DNA from: Delphinapterus leucas | Lineage: Eukaryota; Chordata; Mammalia; Artiodactyla; Monodontidae | Assembly: GCF_002288925.2 (NCBI RefSeq) | Contig: NW_022098076.1 | Location: 90,132,182 to 90,196,181 of the forward strand | Direction: 5' to 3' | DNA: 64,000 bases | In this document: piece by piece, positions 34,436 to 46,589 of the stretch | Position numbering within the stretch: position 1 is the stretch's first letter | Layout of the letters: each line of letters starts with the position of its first letter | The notes under the pieces: model-generated | Seen by the model: only the letters and a program-made list of their open reading frames with translations | What the model was told of the DNA's origin: nothing | The model's database searches: none | Program-made: the position numbers and the translations under genes

Positions 34436-34630
34436 GGAGAAATGACGGCTAATATTTGTAGAACACCTACAGGCAGTCAGTATACCAGGTCCTCTCACTT
34501 ACACATGAGATCCTCCCAAAACGCAGAGGGGTAGGTGGCATTGTTCACATCTTAACGGACGATGAAACTGAGACCCAGAGGATAGCTATCGTGTCCATGG
34601 ACACAGCGAGTATCGGAATATACCAGGGAG
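34436..34630 (-). mobile_element. MIR SINE
   Basis: 'ggctaatatttgtagaacac', 'cagtcagtataccaggtcct', 'cttaacggacgatgaaactg' and 'agacccagaggatagctatc' are in reversed MIR order. Confidence 0.8.
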
Positions 34631-35224
34631 TAAACTTTTATGTGGTCTTTATGCCTGGATATTAACTGAGGGGGTTATTTACCCAAAACATGAATGCCAG
34701 GCCGTACATGCAGCTGTCCCATTGTGGATACGTGGACTGTTGGAGTGGGAGGATTAAGTGCATTGAAAATGACACAGAACCAGACGTTGCCCTGGAGGGT
34801 ATTCATTCACGAGCACCTGTCAGATCAGCGCTGCCACACGCCTCCCACTTCTCGCCCCTGTGGGCCCGTCTTAGACAGCGGCATCTTGTTTTTAATGTTA
34901 TATCGACTCTTTCTCACATCCTGCATTTGAGGATGCCTGTGCCTTGACTCTCTTATCTTCCTCTGAATTACAAGGATCAGAAACTTCGGAAATAGTTCTT
35001 TTCATTGATGGTAAATAGTGCCCGTATCAAACTAATTACACATTGCCTGTCTGTGGAGAAAGCATACATGCTCTCCTTAACGAAGCTGACGTTACCCTTG
35101 ATAATAGGAGTAATACAAAGATATGTAATCCCACTTTGCTAACAAACTGTGTTTACGTATCCCCTCTGCTTTGGGTCCTTGTCTGGCGTTCTTGCGTAGC
35201 ACATTTATGCTGTGCTCGTAACGG
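34631..35224. other. Unique spacer
   Basis: No recognised repeat or coding exon. Confidence 0.4.
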
Positions 35225-35430
35225 TGGTAATAATTAGGACACCAGTAGCATATGCCGTATGCCAGCCAACGTCTTCAGCATTTTACCTCTAAACTATTCA
35301 TCTTTCCATCCTATGATGGGAGGGACACTTAGCATGTCTGGATCACAGGGAAGCTAGGGTGCCAAAGGGGAAGGGACTTGTCTGACCCATGAGTGCAGAA
35401 GCCAGGATTTGGGTCTGAGCCATCAACTTT
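35225..35430 (-). mobile_element. MIR SINE
   Basis: 'gcatatgccgtatgccagcc', 'gcattttacctctaaactat', 'ggaagggacttgtctgaccc' and 'agccaggatttgggtctgag' are in reversed MIR order. Confidence 0.7.
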
Positions 35431-36384
35431 TACCTTTTCTGCCCCGCACCGGGGGCGAGGTCTCCCCCAGGTAGGGAAATCCTGGGGCCAGCAAGTTGCT
35501 TATGGGAACCAGGCCGGGGGGCAGGGGGCGGACGGGTCAGGGAACGTGAGGTCTCAGGTGAGATGAGGATGGGCAGGTAACAGCCAGGTGGCTCGTCTGA
35601 CGGGGACGATTCCCGATCCCCAGCTGGAGCCAAGGCTTGAGCACGGGAGAGAGACCTTAATGCTGGGGGGCGGCAGGGGAGCTGGGCAGGAAGGGGGGGT
35701 CTCAATCCACCCCCCCCCACTGCACTGTCACACTTGGCACACATGTGAGCCCTCCTGCTGTGGCCCAGTCCTCTCCTGCCTCCTTCAAAGCTGTCGTTTA
35801 TCAAGATCTGCGCCCATCAGGCCCTGTGCCAGACATTCGGTCAAGGTGTCTTCATGACTCTGCATGGTAAATGTTTTAGAGGTAAATCTTTGTACCTAAA
35901 GAGCTTGTACTCAAGTAACTCTGTTTTATGGTGCTTTTCTGATTAGCCATGACATGTTCAACTAGGAATTAGTGCAGCATGGGAAGCTCCCTGCTTACCG
36001 TCATGGTGCCTCCGGTTTTCCTGCCTGCCAGCCATGGAGGAGCCCCACTGGACTTCCCTCCGTCAAGCGAGGGTGGCCGTCTGGTCCTCTGGGACCCATC
36101 CATCCACGGCTGACGGGATGAAAGGTGGGCTTTGGTCCACCAAGGGACCTGGGACCCCCGTTACCTTGGTGACCACAGTGATGACTGATGAAAGGTTCCA
36201 GATCTTGCCTCTTCGGCCACTTGAACTCATGGGGGAATATTTGGAAGTAGCAACATCAGTAGAACCATTGGTGGGCCGTGGGGTGGGTGGGTTTACAGTG
36301 GTGTTTCCGTGCTGGGGTACTCTGGAGAGGCACCTGAGTGCCTGGCGCCAGGTGGACCCCAGTGCCGTCCTTGTTGTTTTCTAA
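35431..36384. other. Unique spacer with a weak exon candidate
   Basis: Contains runs of C at 35709-35719 and an exon-like segment at 36032-36124 with an ATG in strong Kozak context (discussed as a finding). Nothing recognised as a known protein. Confidence 0.35.
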
Positions 36385-37150
36385 GGCATCTCTCATTTCT
36401 ATTTTAATATCCTCTTTAACCCAAGAGTTATTTGTTTAAGTATTTAATTTTTTTCCTTGTCTATTTTCCCCTTTTTCCTCCCTCTTACTTTCTAGTTAAC
36501 TTCTGGTTTGACTGCACTGGGGCCAGGGGCTGTCCCATACAGTTTTCTAATTTGGAGAGTTTTTCGGGTGTCAAGAATGCTTCTGAGTGTTTGCGAATGT
36601 TCCTTGGATACTCGCACCGCCTTTTGCATTTTCTCCAGGACGTGGAGGTGGGTGTGGGTCATTTAAATTATGCTCGTTGATTATGTTATGTTTCACGTTG
36701 TAACCAGATGATGCTCTGTCCGCTGCGCTGTCAGATTCGAGGGTCGGGCTCCTGTTTCCCGACGTGACTGCGGTTTTGTCAAGTTCTCTGGATCAACTCT
36801 AGCAGCTTCTCCTTCGTACGTGTTAGTTGTTCTTTCAGCATAATTGGATCTTTTGATCGCTCCACCATTTTGTCAATCAAAAAATGCTCGTGTGTGTATT
36901 CAGTGTTTGTGGCCTGAATTTTACCTTTTCTGATACCGCTTTACTGCCACCCCTTCTGGGTCATTTTCAGGTGTGTTTCACGCAGAGACGAATGCTTCCC
37001 CTCACTGGGTTAGAGCCCCTTCCTGGGTGATTCACGTTTGATGTACTAACTCATACACTTGGTCCCATTGCTGCCCTGTTCCTTGAAGGGCTTGCTTCTC
37101 GTGTCCTCTTACTGACTGTGGTTTGGAAGGCAGACCCGTGGCCCGTGGCT
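36385..37150 (-). pseudogene. Antisense LINE-1 ORF2 (endonuclease-region) relic
   Basis: Read on the minus strand this follows the L1 ORF2 endonuclease/linker region. On the plus strand the reversed landmarks are 'atttctattttaatatcctc', 'tttaacccaagagttatttg', 'gactgcactggggccaggg' and 'tgcattttctccaggacgtg'. It is heavily decayed with many stops and is the same region of L1 as positions 1-300, from a different old copy. Confidence 0.65.
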
Positions 37151-37779
37151 TAGTTACATTCATTGAAAAGGAGAAATTCCTGCTGTAAGTGCTTGGTGCG
37201 TGTTGAGAGCCGTGTCAGGACTTGGGTCTGCTGCTCCCCGGACAAAGTGAGCGTTTCAGCCAGGCTTCCTCCCCCAGGTCCCCTCTTCCCAGGGTCCACG
37301 GGTGCCGTTTTCCTCCTGTGACGTTGTATCCGTGATGCTGCCGAGTTCTCTGGTTCTCTAATCAGTTGGGGTTTGCAGTCCTGAGTGTGGTTTGATTTTG
37401 TGTGTGTAACACTTGGATCTGGGGATGACTGAGGTGCAGTCAGAGCCTGGCCTGTAGACTTTCGGGGCCCCCTCCCCAGCGCTTGGTCCCTTCTGTGTGT
37501 CTGGGAGGTTGTGTGTTGTCACGTGGACAGGGTTTCGGTGGGACCCCATGGTCACATGGCACCGGGTGCTGGCCTCAGTTGTGCCTGGCGTGGCTCTGTG
37601 ACCTGCTTTTGCCTGGGAGGCCGACCCCACCCCCACCCCTGTCCTTGCTGCTCATTCCTTGGTTCCCTCAGCAGACACTCCTGGTGGCTTCAGCGTGCTG
37701 GACACGGTTCAGCCATGACCTTTGCCCTTTGCCAAGAACTGAGAACACAAGCTGATCGTGTTTCTTCCTGACCTGCGCA
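37151..37779. other. Unique spacer
   Basis: G/T-rich on the plus strand. No recognised feature. Confidence 0.35.
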
Positions 37780-37905
37780 CTCCAAGGCCTTCCTGGTTTC
37801 ACAGAGTAAGCCTGAGCTCTTCAGCACAGCATTGGGTCTGACAGGCCGGCCTTCGAGCTTTCTGTCTGGCCTGCCCGTCTCTGCAGCTGCCCGCTGGTGC
37901 CTGAG
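37780..37905 (+). mobile_element. LINE-2 fragment
   Basis: 'cctggtttcacagagtaagc', then 'cattgggtctgacaggccgg', resembles the L2 passage 'ctcagagtaaaagcc...cctacaaggcc'. Confidence 0.45.
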
Positions 37906-37968
37906 ATGCCACAGTGGTCCCCAACCTGATGTGTGTGCACCCTCCTCCCCAGGCCTTCAGGCTAAATG

Positions 37969-37969
<1 letters not shown>

Positions 37970-38049
<80 letters not shown>
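37970..38049. repeat. Compound (CA)n-(TC)n microsatellite
   Basis: About 18 CA units run directly into about 21 TC units without a break. Both are uninterrupted, so the locus is probably highly variable. The first half can form Z-DNA and the second a triplex. Confidence 0.98.
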
Positions 38050-38052
<3 letters not shown>

Positions 38053-38863
38053 ACTGTAACCCCTCATGTCTTCCTGTGTTAGCTTCAGCTACGTTGGTCA
38101 CAACAGTCGCAGTCATTGGTATTGAGGACTGGCCTGGATGCCATCCTTCCTTTGCTCCTGAACTTAAGGGGGGGTCTTGGTGAACCTCTGTACCTCAGCT
38201 GGGCTTCTCTTGTCCTCCGAGCATCACATTCACCTGTGAGGGTTGCTCAGGCCCCTCCCTTACAGTCAGTTGGCCTTGGGCTGGGCCCCTTGCATCCTTC
38301 GTTTTAAAAGCATCCTAGGTGACTCTATGCCCAGCTTAGAGTGACTCCCATTGGAACCCATGTCTTGAATGGCATCATTCCTTAGATGATGGTTTTTCAA
38401 AAATGTTGCAGTGCTTATTAAATTGTTTTATCGTCAGAATAGGGTGCTTTTGTAACAATTCCAAATATTAACGACACCTGGCAAGTGAAAAGTGAGTCAC
38501 TCGTCCCCACTGGAGCAGGCTGTGTCTCTGCTTTTAACCACCTTCCTTGGGCTAATTCCATTGTGTTGTGGATTCTTCTGCCGACCTGTATCGCTCAGGT
38601 TTCCGAGTCTGTATTCCCAAGCGGGGCTTAGGTATAGTTTCCTTTTTGGTTTGTTAGCTTTAGGGGTCAGGATCACTTTTTGCCTCGTAAAGCGATTGGC
38701 AAGGAGACTTTTTTGTAAAGTGCTTGAGACCTGTCTTGTGGGGCCCCAGGCCCCAGTGGAAAGGAGTTCCATGTGTGTTGCTGCAGGGCGTTGCCAGACT
38801 GAAATTCCAGAAACTACGTGAAGAAAACAAAATAGGCTACTGTATAGGACCTCCCTCTCTTTT
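38050..38863. other. Unique spacer
   Basis: No recognised repeat or coding exon. Confidence 0.4.
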
Positions 38864-39077
38864 CTTTTTTTTTTTTTTTTTTTTTGTGGTACAGGGGCCT
38901 CTCACTGTTGCGGCCTCTCCCGTTGCAGAGCACAGGCTCCGGACGCGCAGGCTCAGCGGCCATGGCTCACGGGCCCAGCCGCTCCACGGCATGTGGGATC
39001 TTCCCGGACCGGGGCACGAACCCGCGTCCCCTGCATCGGCAGGCGGACTCTCAACCACTGCGCCACCAGGGAAGCCC
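38864..39077 (-). mobile_element. CHR-type tRNA-derived SINE (young copy)
   Basis: Reverse-oriented complete copy with a T-tail of about 20. Target duplications cctccctctctttt (38850-38863) and cctccctgtctttt (39078-39091) differ at one base. It inserted at the edge of the L1 3' UTR that follows. Confidence 0.95.
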
Positions 39078-39091
39078 CCTCCCTGTCTTTT

Positions 39092-39905
39092 TAAAAATTT
39101 TATTTATTTTGAATTGTGGTTTAAAAAAGAAAAACCTAGTAAAAAATTTACCATCTTAACAGTTCTTTAAAGTGTGCAGTTGAGTAGTGTAAATTGTGTT
39201 CACATGGTGGTACAACAGGTCTTTAAAGCTTTTTCCTCTTGGAAAACTGAAACTTACCCATTAAACTTTTCCCCATTTCCCCCCTCCCCTAGCACCACCT
39301 GATAACTAACCACCGTTCTACCTTCTGTTTCTGTGAATTTGACTCTTTTACACAGCCCATATAAGTGGAATCATATAGTATTTGTCTTTTTGTGACTGGT
39401 GTTTATTTCACTTATAATGTCCTCAAGGTTCATCCAGGTTGTAGCACGTGACAGCTGTCTTCCTTCTTAAGGCTGAAAGATATTCTGTTATATGGAGAGA
39501 CCACAATTTGTTTATCCATCCCTCTGTTCTTGGACATTTGTTTTGTACCTCTTGGCCATTGCGAATCGCGCTACTATGAATGGGGGTGGGCAGATATCTC
39601 TTTGAGATGCTGCCTTCACTTCCTTTGGACGGACACCCAGAGGTGGGGTTACTTTATCATGGGATAGTTTTATGTTTAACTTTCTGAGGATCCTCCATAC
39701 CATTTTCCACGGCGGTTGTACCAGTTTACATTCCCACCAACGCCGCACAAGGGTTCCAGTTTTTCCATTCTCGTCCACACTTGTCAGTTTCTGGTTTTTG
39801 CCCATAGCCAGCCTAAGGGGTGTGAGGTGACAGCCCATGGTTTTGATTTGCATTCTCTAAAGATTAGTGGTACTGAGCATCTTTTCATACGCTTATTGGC
39901 TTAGC
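39092..39905 (-). mobile_element. LINE-1 3' UTR (L1M-type)
   Basis: About 800 bp of reversed L1M 3' UTR with its familiar blocks: 'ctttaaagtgtgcagttgag', 'ataagtggaatcatatagta', 'cctcaaggttcatccaggtt', 'cagtttacattcccaccaac' and 'gatttgcattctctaaagat'. Noncoding. Confidence 0.9.
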
Positions 39906-40285
39906 CTGCCCTTTTTAAACAGTATTTAGTTAGATTTTCTTTACAGCGTTTTTGAGGAGCCTTTTTCTTTATAGGTACTTGTGGTAAAAATGAAAACTCA
40001 AGTGAATTGATGTAGATTTTGAGGGATTCTCCCACGTACATGTGCTGGGGGAGCTTATTTCTGAAGAGACCATTTAGAAGGGGGAGCTCCTTGTGAAAAG
40101 TGGGCACACCCCCGCTCCCACTCCCCCTCTTCCTTTGCATTCATCCCAGAAAGCCATGTTACCCTTTGCGGGTTGTTTAAAGAGTTGATATAGTTCAAGT
40201 GCGTGTGACGACTGTCACCCTGTAGACTTGAAATGTAAGAATTGAAGCCACCCAGTGCCTCTAAAAGAGGGGCCATCGGTTGTCT
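39906..40285. other. Unique spacer
   Basis: No recognised feature. Confidence 0.4.
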
Positions 40286-40640
40286 TCTCTGTTTCTTTAC
40301 AAGTAATCCATGCTTATCACTGATTTAGAAAATACAGCCTGCAGGAGAAATGAAAAGTCATCTGACTGCCTGTCACCCCATCACTGTCACATGGATGTGG
40401 TGTTAGAAACGGGGTCATTCGTGCTCACTCCTGCAGCCTGCTTTTTTCACTCGGCAGCTGTGTGGAACAGCGTTCTCTGGCCACACCAATGTCACCCATG
40501 CCATGCGGCTCCTTAGCCGTCCCTGGGACGAGTTGAGTGCCGTGGTCTGAGGAGGTGATGTCGGCACTTCTTCACGACCCCTGCATTGATTGAAAGCAGT
40601 AGCTCACCCACTCCTGTGCATTCCAGTTTGGACATCTCCC
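40286..40640 (-). mobile_element. Old LINE-like 3' fragment
   Basis: 'acaagtaatccatgcttatc', 'cagcctgcttttttcactcg', 'gcgttctctggccacaccaa' and 'gctccttagccgtccctggg' resemble the same ancient LINE passage as 31370-31790. Tentative. Confidence 0.4.
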
Positions 40641-43049
40641 TCCCAGCCTCGCTGCCTAAGGTGGAATTGTAGCAGGCGTCCTCCGGCAGGAGAAGCACCT
40701 TCACTTCACTTCTCTGCAGGATGAGCTGCAGGTTGGTAGTTTCAGTGCTCTGTTCCGAAATGGAGCCGGCAAGGAGCTATCTCATCACTGCCTGTTCTGC
40801 GGTGGCACCAGGCTGAAAGCGATTCCAGCTTCCGGAGAAGAAATGCACGTTACACACCCTCTGGGACAGGGAGGCTGCCTCGCCCCTTCAGCTGGATGCT
40901 TCCCAGAGACCCCTCCTTTTTCTGAAGCCTGAATTTGGGGACTGTAGCTCGCACTGCCCACACGAGTGCGAGCCAATCTCGAAGTGTTTTTCCTGCGTCC
41001 ATTTTGGTAGGTGTGGTTTGGAACCTTCGAGAAGGAATGTTTTCACTTGCCTCAGTGGGTCAGCTCCTCACCTGGGGGAAGGTCAGTTGGAGATTCGGGA
41101 AAGGCGTGAACTGGATCCTTTGCTGCCCCCTAAAATGTGCAGTGTGGGGGGCGGGTAGGGTGGGCGGCCCTGTGAACTCGCAGCCCTTGGCTAACAGTTA
41201 ACCTGAAATGCAACTCTGGGTTTGCCAGGACTGCTGGGAGCCCAGAAGCTTCTGGAATCTTTAGCTCCACTTGGCCCTGAGGCTCCTGCCTTGATGGGCT
41301 GGCCCTTCAGCTGCTCCGTGAGGCTGGAGCTCTGTTCCCTCGCTGCATGGACCAGCTTCCTTAGCTCAGAAAGAGTGAGGGGTTCGTGCCCAGCACAGCT
41401 GCTCCGGCTTCTCTGTAGCCCCCCCACCGGCTTCCCCGTTCACTGGCAGGTACTGGGTTGCTTTTGGCCGCTGGGTGGGAGGAGGGGCAGGAATTAGGTG
41501 GCTCTGAGCCAGTCCGTGTGCCCACCCCGGGGCATGCAGCTCACCCTTAACCGCTCAGGCCTGCTGCCTGAGACACGTGGTGATTTGTGATGGGGATAAC
41601 CGTAAAACTTAACCCCGATTACAGGCGCGTGTGGAGTGTGCCTGGCTCACATCTCAGCCCAGCTGGTAGCGGCCTGGCACCCCGAGGAGACAGGGCAGGG
41701 ACATGGGTGTGTGTTGGCTGGGGGTACGGTGATTTCTTGGGATTGGCTTGGTGCAGAGCTGGACGTGCCTGCCAGTGTCCAGCAGCTCTGTTTTGGAGAG
41801 CTCTTCGGGAGAAAGGAGCTTGGTTTGGGCTGAGTTGTTTTCCCCAACAGGAATCCTTCCAGCCTGTGAGCTCTGGGGCAGCGCGGTACTGAGCCCTCTG
41901 CCCGCAGCTGCTGCCCCTTGTCACTTTCACAGTTGGAAAAACTTCCCTGGGGAAGTTCAGTCACGTGCCAAGTCCACCGTGGCAGACCTGAACCCAGACA
42001 TCCTGCTGCCCCCGAGCTTGGGGCCCCTTCCATCCAGGGCCTAAATTCCATCCTGTAACCAGCTTTTACCTTCCTTTGCCTGGAGGCTCATGCCTGGTTC
42101 TAGAATCCTACCTAGGAAGCAGGCACTGTGAGCCTCTTCATGCAGCGTTTGGGGAAACCGAGGCATCAAGAAGTTCCCCCAAACTTTGAGGGTCAAAAAT
42201 CGAACAAAAGTGGTTTGACTTGGAGCCTTCTCTCTTCCCTCCTCACCCCCCAGCCACTTTGCTGCTTCTCTTCCAGAAAGGAGCTAAAAGAGGATGTGTT
42301 TCTTTCCTCCCGTCTCATCCTCGGGGCTCCTCCACCCAAAGTTTCCAGGTCGCACACAGACGCTGAGCAATTCTCTAAACTGATTGATGACTCCAGAGCA
42401 CAGGGGTCTGGGGCAGAGTTCAGTGTCAGGGACAGTGTATGTCCCCATACATGCCGGCGTCTCCTAGGGTTCGGGGCCCAGCTCTCATCCAGTGACCCCT
42501 CTGAAGGACGCCCACAGACTTGAGGGACCTCATCAGGTAATCCATCCATCCGTGCAGGGGGGCCCCCCAGGTCACCTGGCCAGGTATGTATAAAGGCCCA
42601 AACAGGACAGGTGGTATTTGGGCCCTTCTCCTAGAAATTGCTTTTTTATAAATACAGGCCTGGTTTTCACCTCTGTTTATTTATCCAGGCCTCTCAGGTT
42701 GTGACTTCCTGATGATGTTATAGTCAACTGAAAGTTCTGAGTCGCCAACTTAAATCCTTAGGAGAGCGGAGGGCAGTGTGTGTGTGGTTGAGAGGCCTTT
42801 ACATAGAGCTTCCTGCAGCCGTGCTAGGCTTTTGTTCTCTTGCACTTGGGCTGAGCACTTCTGTTGCTTGTTTTATAATAAATAGAAAAGCTTGTATTTT
42901 TTTCCCTTCTGGCTGGCAATGGATGTAGGGGGACTTTCAGCGGAGAAGGAGGGAGGGACCTGGAGAAGGGGGCTCATAGAGGCCAGGCCAGGTGACCAAG
43001 GTCAACATCACCAGTATTAAGTCCTGTTGACAGTACGTGCCCTTGATAC
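40641..43049. other. GC-rich unique sequence; putative first intron
   Basis: No repeat recognised by eye over 2.4 kb, which is unusual in this window. A good acceptor-like site (gctgcttctcttccag, ending 42,276) precedes a plus-strand frame open to 42,523 without known domains. Many overlapping frames on both strands reflect the high GC. Confidence 0.4.
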
Positions 43050-43505
43050 GGTGTGATGAGGGTACTTCACCTCTGCCCCCTTCCTCCCCTGAATCCACAA
43101 ACCTAGTCTCACCATGAAAAAAACCATCAGACACATTCCAGCTGAGGGACACTTACAAGCTACCTGCCTGGTCCTGCTCAAAACTGTCAAGGTCGTTGAA
43201 AACAAAGAGCGTCTATGGAATTGTCACAGCCCAGAGGAGCCTCAGGAGACAGGGCTGAATGTCATGTGGCACTTGGATGGGATCCTGGAGCAGAAGAAGG
43301 ACATTAGGGAGAAACTAAGGGAATCTGAACAAAGGACGGACTTTAGATCGTAATAACGTGTCATCCTCATTCGTTGGCGAACGGGCTGTCCTAGTGCACG
43401 ATTTAATCATTGGGAAATTAGGTGTTGGTTGGCGTATGGGAATGCCCTGTGCTATCTTTTCTGTAAATCTAAACCTATTCTGAAAGAAAGTTTATTTTAG
43501 AAAAG
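43050..43505 (+). mobile_element. LINE-1 3' UTR (L1M-type)
   Basis: Plus-oriented L1M 3' end: 'aacaaagagcgtctatggaa', 'atgggatcctggagcagaag', 'aaggacattagggagaaact' and the terminal 'ctttt ctgtaaatctaaa' followed by 'gaaagtttattttag'. The 79-codon frame over it is not a gene. Confidence 0.82.
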
Positions 43506-44689
43506 AGACAAAACAGCGGAAGGGAAGGCCAGTGGGTGGCAGGGATTCCATGGCACGGCTCTCAGGCCAGGAATGGCCCTCTGCTCTTGCATCTGCTTTA
43601 CACAGTGACCGCAGCTGGTGTCCGGAGGGTGCCCTGCAGTGCCGGCCAGTGGTACCGGCCGCCCCCTGCCAGGGAGAAGCCCAGGCCTCCACACCCGGGC
43701 TAGTAGCTGCCTTTTCTGCCAAACATGGTGCCCAGCCCCCTCGAGGTCAGGCCATGGCCTGTCTCTTCTGGCCAGCGTGTTCTTTGTTCTCTCCTGGACC
43801 AGACTTTGAACGGTGAGCTGCTCTCCCAGCCAGCGAGGCAGCCGGCTTCCAAACACAAACACAGGTCATCTCTGCCAGGTGAACTTGAGAAAGGCAGCAG
43901 AGCAGCGGGGACAATGGGCCTGTTTATAAACTGCTCTCAAATTCAGAATGTGGAGCATTAGGCTGGCGGTGGGAGTTGCGGTGGTGACCGAGGGTCCCCC
44001 TAATCCTGTTAGCGGCTCAGGGGTTGATGCACGGAAAATGGCATGAGATGGTGAGACTGTCTCTCCTCCGAAGATGGCTGATGAAAGTATGCACGGCTGC
44101 ATCGAGGCATCCGCTCCTTTAGATATTCTCTGCTGATGTGGTGAGTCAGGGCTCAGGGAGTGAGTGCTGTTACACGCCCAGCACTGGGAAAGTCACCGAA
44201 CGCACATGCACACGCATACACACGCACGCGGGCACAGGGCCCCTGCATGCACTGGAGCTTGTAATCTTCTTAGGCCAGAAGGCTTTCCTAGAGGACCGAG
44301 CTCCAGGACGGCGTGGGGACAAATGTCCATCTCCAGCTGGACCTGCCGTCCTCCGGCCAATCTTACGTGCCCAGGAATCGCCAGGGCGTTCCTGACCAGC
44401 TCCCGAGTGACAGGAAGGAGGTGGCCGGCGTGGGGACTGCACTCTGAGTGGCAGAGGCTCAGTCTGGGCTGGTGGGGGGTGACTTCTGCAAGGAGTGGGG
44501 CTCATGCTTCTCCTTGGGGGCCGGGACTGAAATTTTTTCAGGTGGATAAATCGGGAGGTAAGCCTGAACGTGAGAACAGGGATGAGATTCAGCTGGCAAG
44601 CGACCAGGGGGTGGCAGGTGGGAGAGCAGGAGAGATGGCAGCCGTCCTGGGCGGCCCTTGTGTGCACACGTGGTCCCTCATCGGAGAGT
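43506..44689. other. GC-rich unique sequence
   Basis: No recognised repeat. Frames of 120-177 codons occur on both strands (for example 44164-44691 plus and 44170-44703 minus), but they mirror each other and lack domains, so I read them as GC-rich noise. Confidence 0.4.
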
Positions 44690-44805
44690 AAAACCGCAAG
44701 CACCTATGTAGTGTCGACCGAGGACCCGGGGCTGTTCTAAGCGCTTCACGTGTACCATTCGCTCCCCACAGCAGCCTGCGAGTTGGATGTCCATTTGGAT
44801 GCCGT
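44690..44805 (-). mobile_element. MIR SINE fragment
   Basis: 'gaccgaggacccggggctgt', then 'tctaagcgcttcacgtgtac' and 'cacagcagcctgcgagttgg', matches the reversed MIR core. Confidence 0.7.
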
Positions 44806-44821
44806 TTTTGCGCCTTTTTAT

Positions 44822-44943
44822 TTATTTATTTTAATTAATTTTTTTGCCATGCCGTGCAATCTTAGTTCCCTGATCAGGGATCGAACTCGTGCCGCCTGCA
44901 GTGGAAGCGCAGAATCCTAACCACTGGACCGCCAGGGAGGCCC
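44822..44943 (-). mobile_element. CHR-related SINE, short old form
   Basis: AT-rich tail, then 'ttgccatgccgtgcaatctt', and a head ending 'ggaccgccagggaggcccc'. Flanks ttttgcgcctttttat (44806-) and ttttgcacctttttag (44944-) are the target duplication. Confidence 0.88.
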
Positions 44944-44959
44944 CTTTTGCACCTTTTTA

Positions 44960-46589
44960 GAGATGAGGGCAGGTCTGCTCCTTGCTTTAGTCCCACTGGT
45001 GGGACGAGGGTGGGAGCTGTGCTTCTGGACCCCGGGCAACCCACCCAGCCTGGCACCTGCTCAGGTGGGGTTTCCCAGCCGATGTGTTTACACGGACGAG
45101 CATCAAACCGGAGCTTAGGGTCCCTGCACTGGGTGAGCTCCGGGTCCTGGGAACTTCTGGGGTCACCCTTCTCTCAGACGAGCGCTGGGTCCGGAGGCTC
45201 ACGTACGTGATGGATGTAGAGCCGGGATGGCCGCTTTGGTGTTCTGACCCCACCAGGGGCCTCTTCCTTGCTGCCTGGGCTTTCCCAAAGGTTCTCTCTT
45301 CACCACTCTTTGCTTCCCAAACTCAGGTGTGCCGATCTCATCCCCCGTTTGAGATAATACCACCACATTCCCCAGGCCTTCCTGGGAGAAACTCCTCCAG
45401 ATTCCTTACACGCTTCGGGTGTGCTGTGAAAACACCTTTTCTGGTCTTTTCAGCTCTTCAGTGCAAGCAGGCTGTGCAGCTTGTGGAGGATTTTCTACAG
45501 AGAGCCTGATTTTTCGGTACTGAATGTTCCCTGTGCCTCTGCCGGCTGTGGGACAGGAGCCCCAGGAGCAGGGTGGCCGCCTTGCCGTGGTCCTCGGGCT
45601 TTGCTCTCACGGCCAAGAGCAGCTTCACCTTCCTTCCTCACTCCATCTGGAACGTGCTTTGTCACTCATTCATTCAACAAGTATTTGAGAGCCCGCTGCG
45701 TCCGGGGGTGTAGGGCATGGGCAAAGGGCAGGGCTCCCTGCACAGTCTGCTTTCCGTCCGTGGGCAGCAGGGACCAGATACCCTTTCCCTGCATCTCACG
45801 ACCCCCCAGGCCCAGCTGGTGTGCACTTACTTGGCCGTGTGTGCTCACCGAACAGGGTCACCCTGTGCGCGGACCTCTGGCTGGGCTCCTTCCCTGCTGC
45901 AGGCTGCAGTCTCGCCCATCAGCCCGTGTAGAAAGTTCTTTTGTTCCATGATATTGCCATGATTGAATCCATGCCGCAGCCAAACAGGATGTGGTCTGGG
46001 TCACTCCCAACTTCCAGCAACCAAAGGTTCTTGTTTTCTGCTGCCTGAAGAGGGACAAACCCCACAATCACAGGGCATTTCAGGGCCCTGTGGGGAACCC
46101 TGGATTAATGAAGAGCCCAGCTCAGCAGCGTCTAGGACCTGCACCTTTAATTGCAGGGGAGTGAGTGGGAAGAGGTGGGGTGAATTCTGAGAGTCCTAAT
46201 CCAGCCCAGGAGGACATGGCTTCCAGGTGAAGCTGGAGGCCTGTGAGTTTGGTTTGGGAGGAGGACTTCTAGGTGGGGCCCTACTTCAGGTCACAGCTGG
46301 TCTGTTTCTCTGCAGGGCGAGGCGAACGGGAAGCAGTGGCTCGATCCCCAGCCCTGAAGTGCTTTGCCCCTTCTATTCCGTGGGGTATCAGGGGCCAAGC
46401 CATGTGGTCCCTAAATCTTGAATAGATACAAATAAAACTTAAATATCTGGGATGAATAGCAAATTGCAGAAACAGTGAACACTCGTATAGACTGGTATAG
46501 CCTCTACCAAGGCCAAGAAGTGGAACTTTACCTTGACTTTGGAGTTCTGTTGCCCCTCCCCAATCCCAACACTCTCTCACCTGCCCCCT
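44960..46589. other. GC-rich unique sequence
   Basis: A short reversed L2 tail is likely at 45660-45710 ('actcattcattcaacaagta'). Otherwise no repeat or exon could be assigned. Several frames of 80-156 codons lack known domains. Confidence 0.4.

Noticed and set aside
36385..36680. 82-codon frame in the antisense L1 relic
   Set aside because: Derived from reversed L1 ORF2, not a host gene.
37799..38059. Frames rich in HTHTHT, SLSLSL or RERERE
   Set aside because: Translations of the CA/TC microsatellite.
43114..43353. 79-codon frame with charged C-terminus (ILEQKKDIREKLRESEQRTD)
   Set aside because: It lies on an L1M 3' UTR, whose consensus accounts for the sequence.
44164..44703. 175- and 177-codon frames on opposite strands
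   Set aside because: They overlap almost exactly, lack domains, and lie in GC-rich DNA. Mirror frames of this kind are expected by chance.
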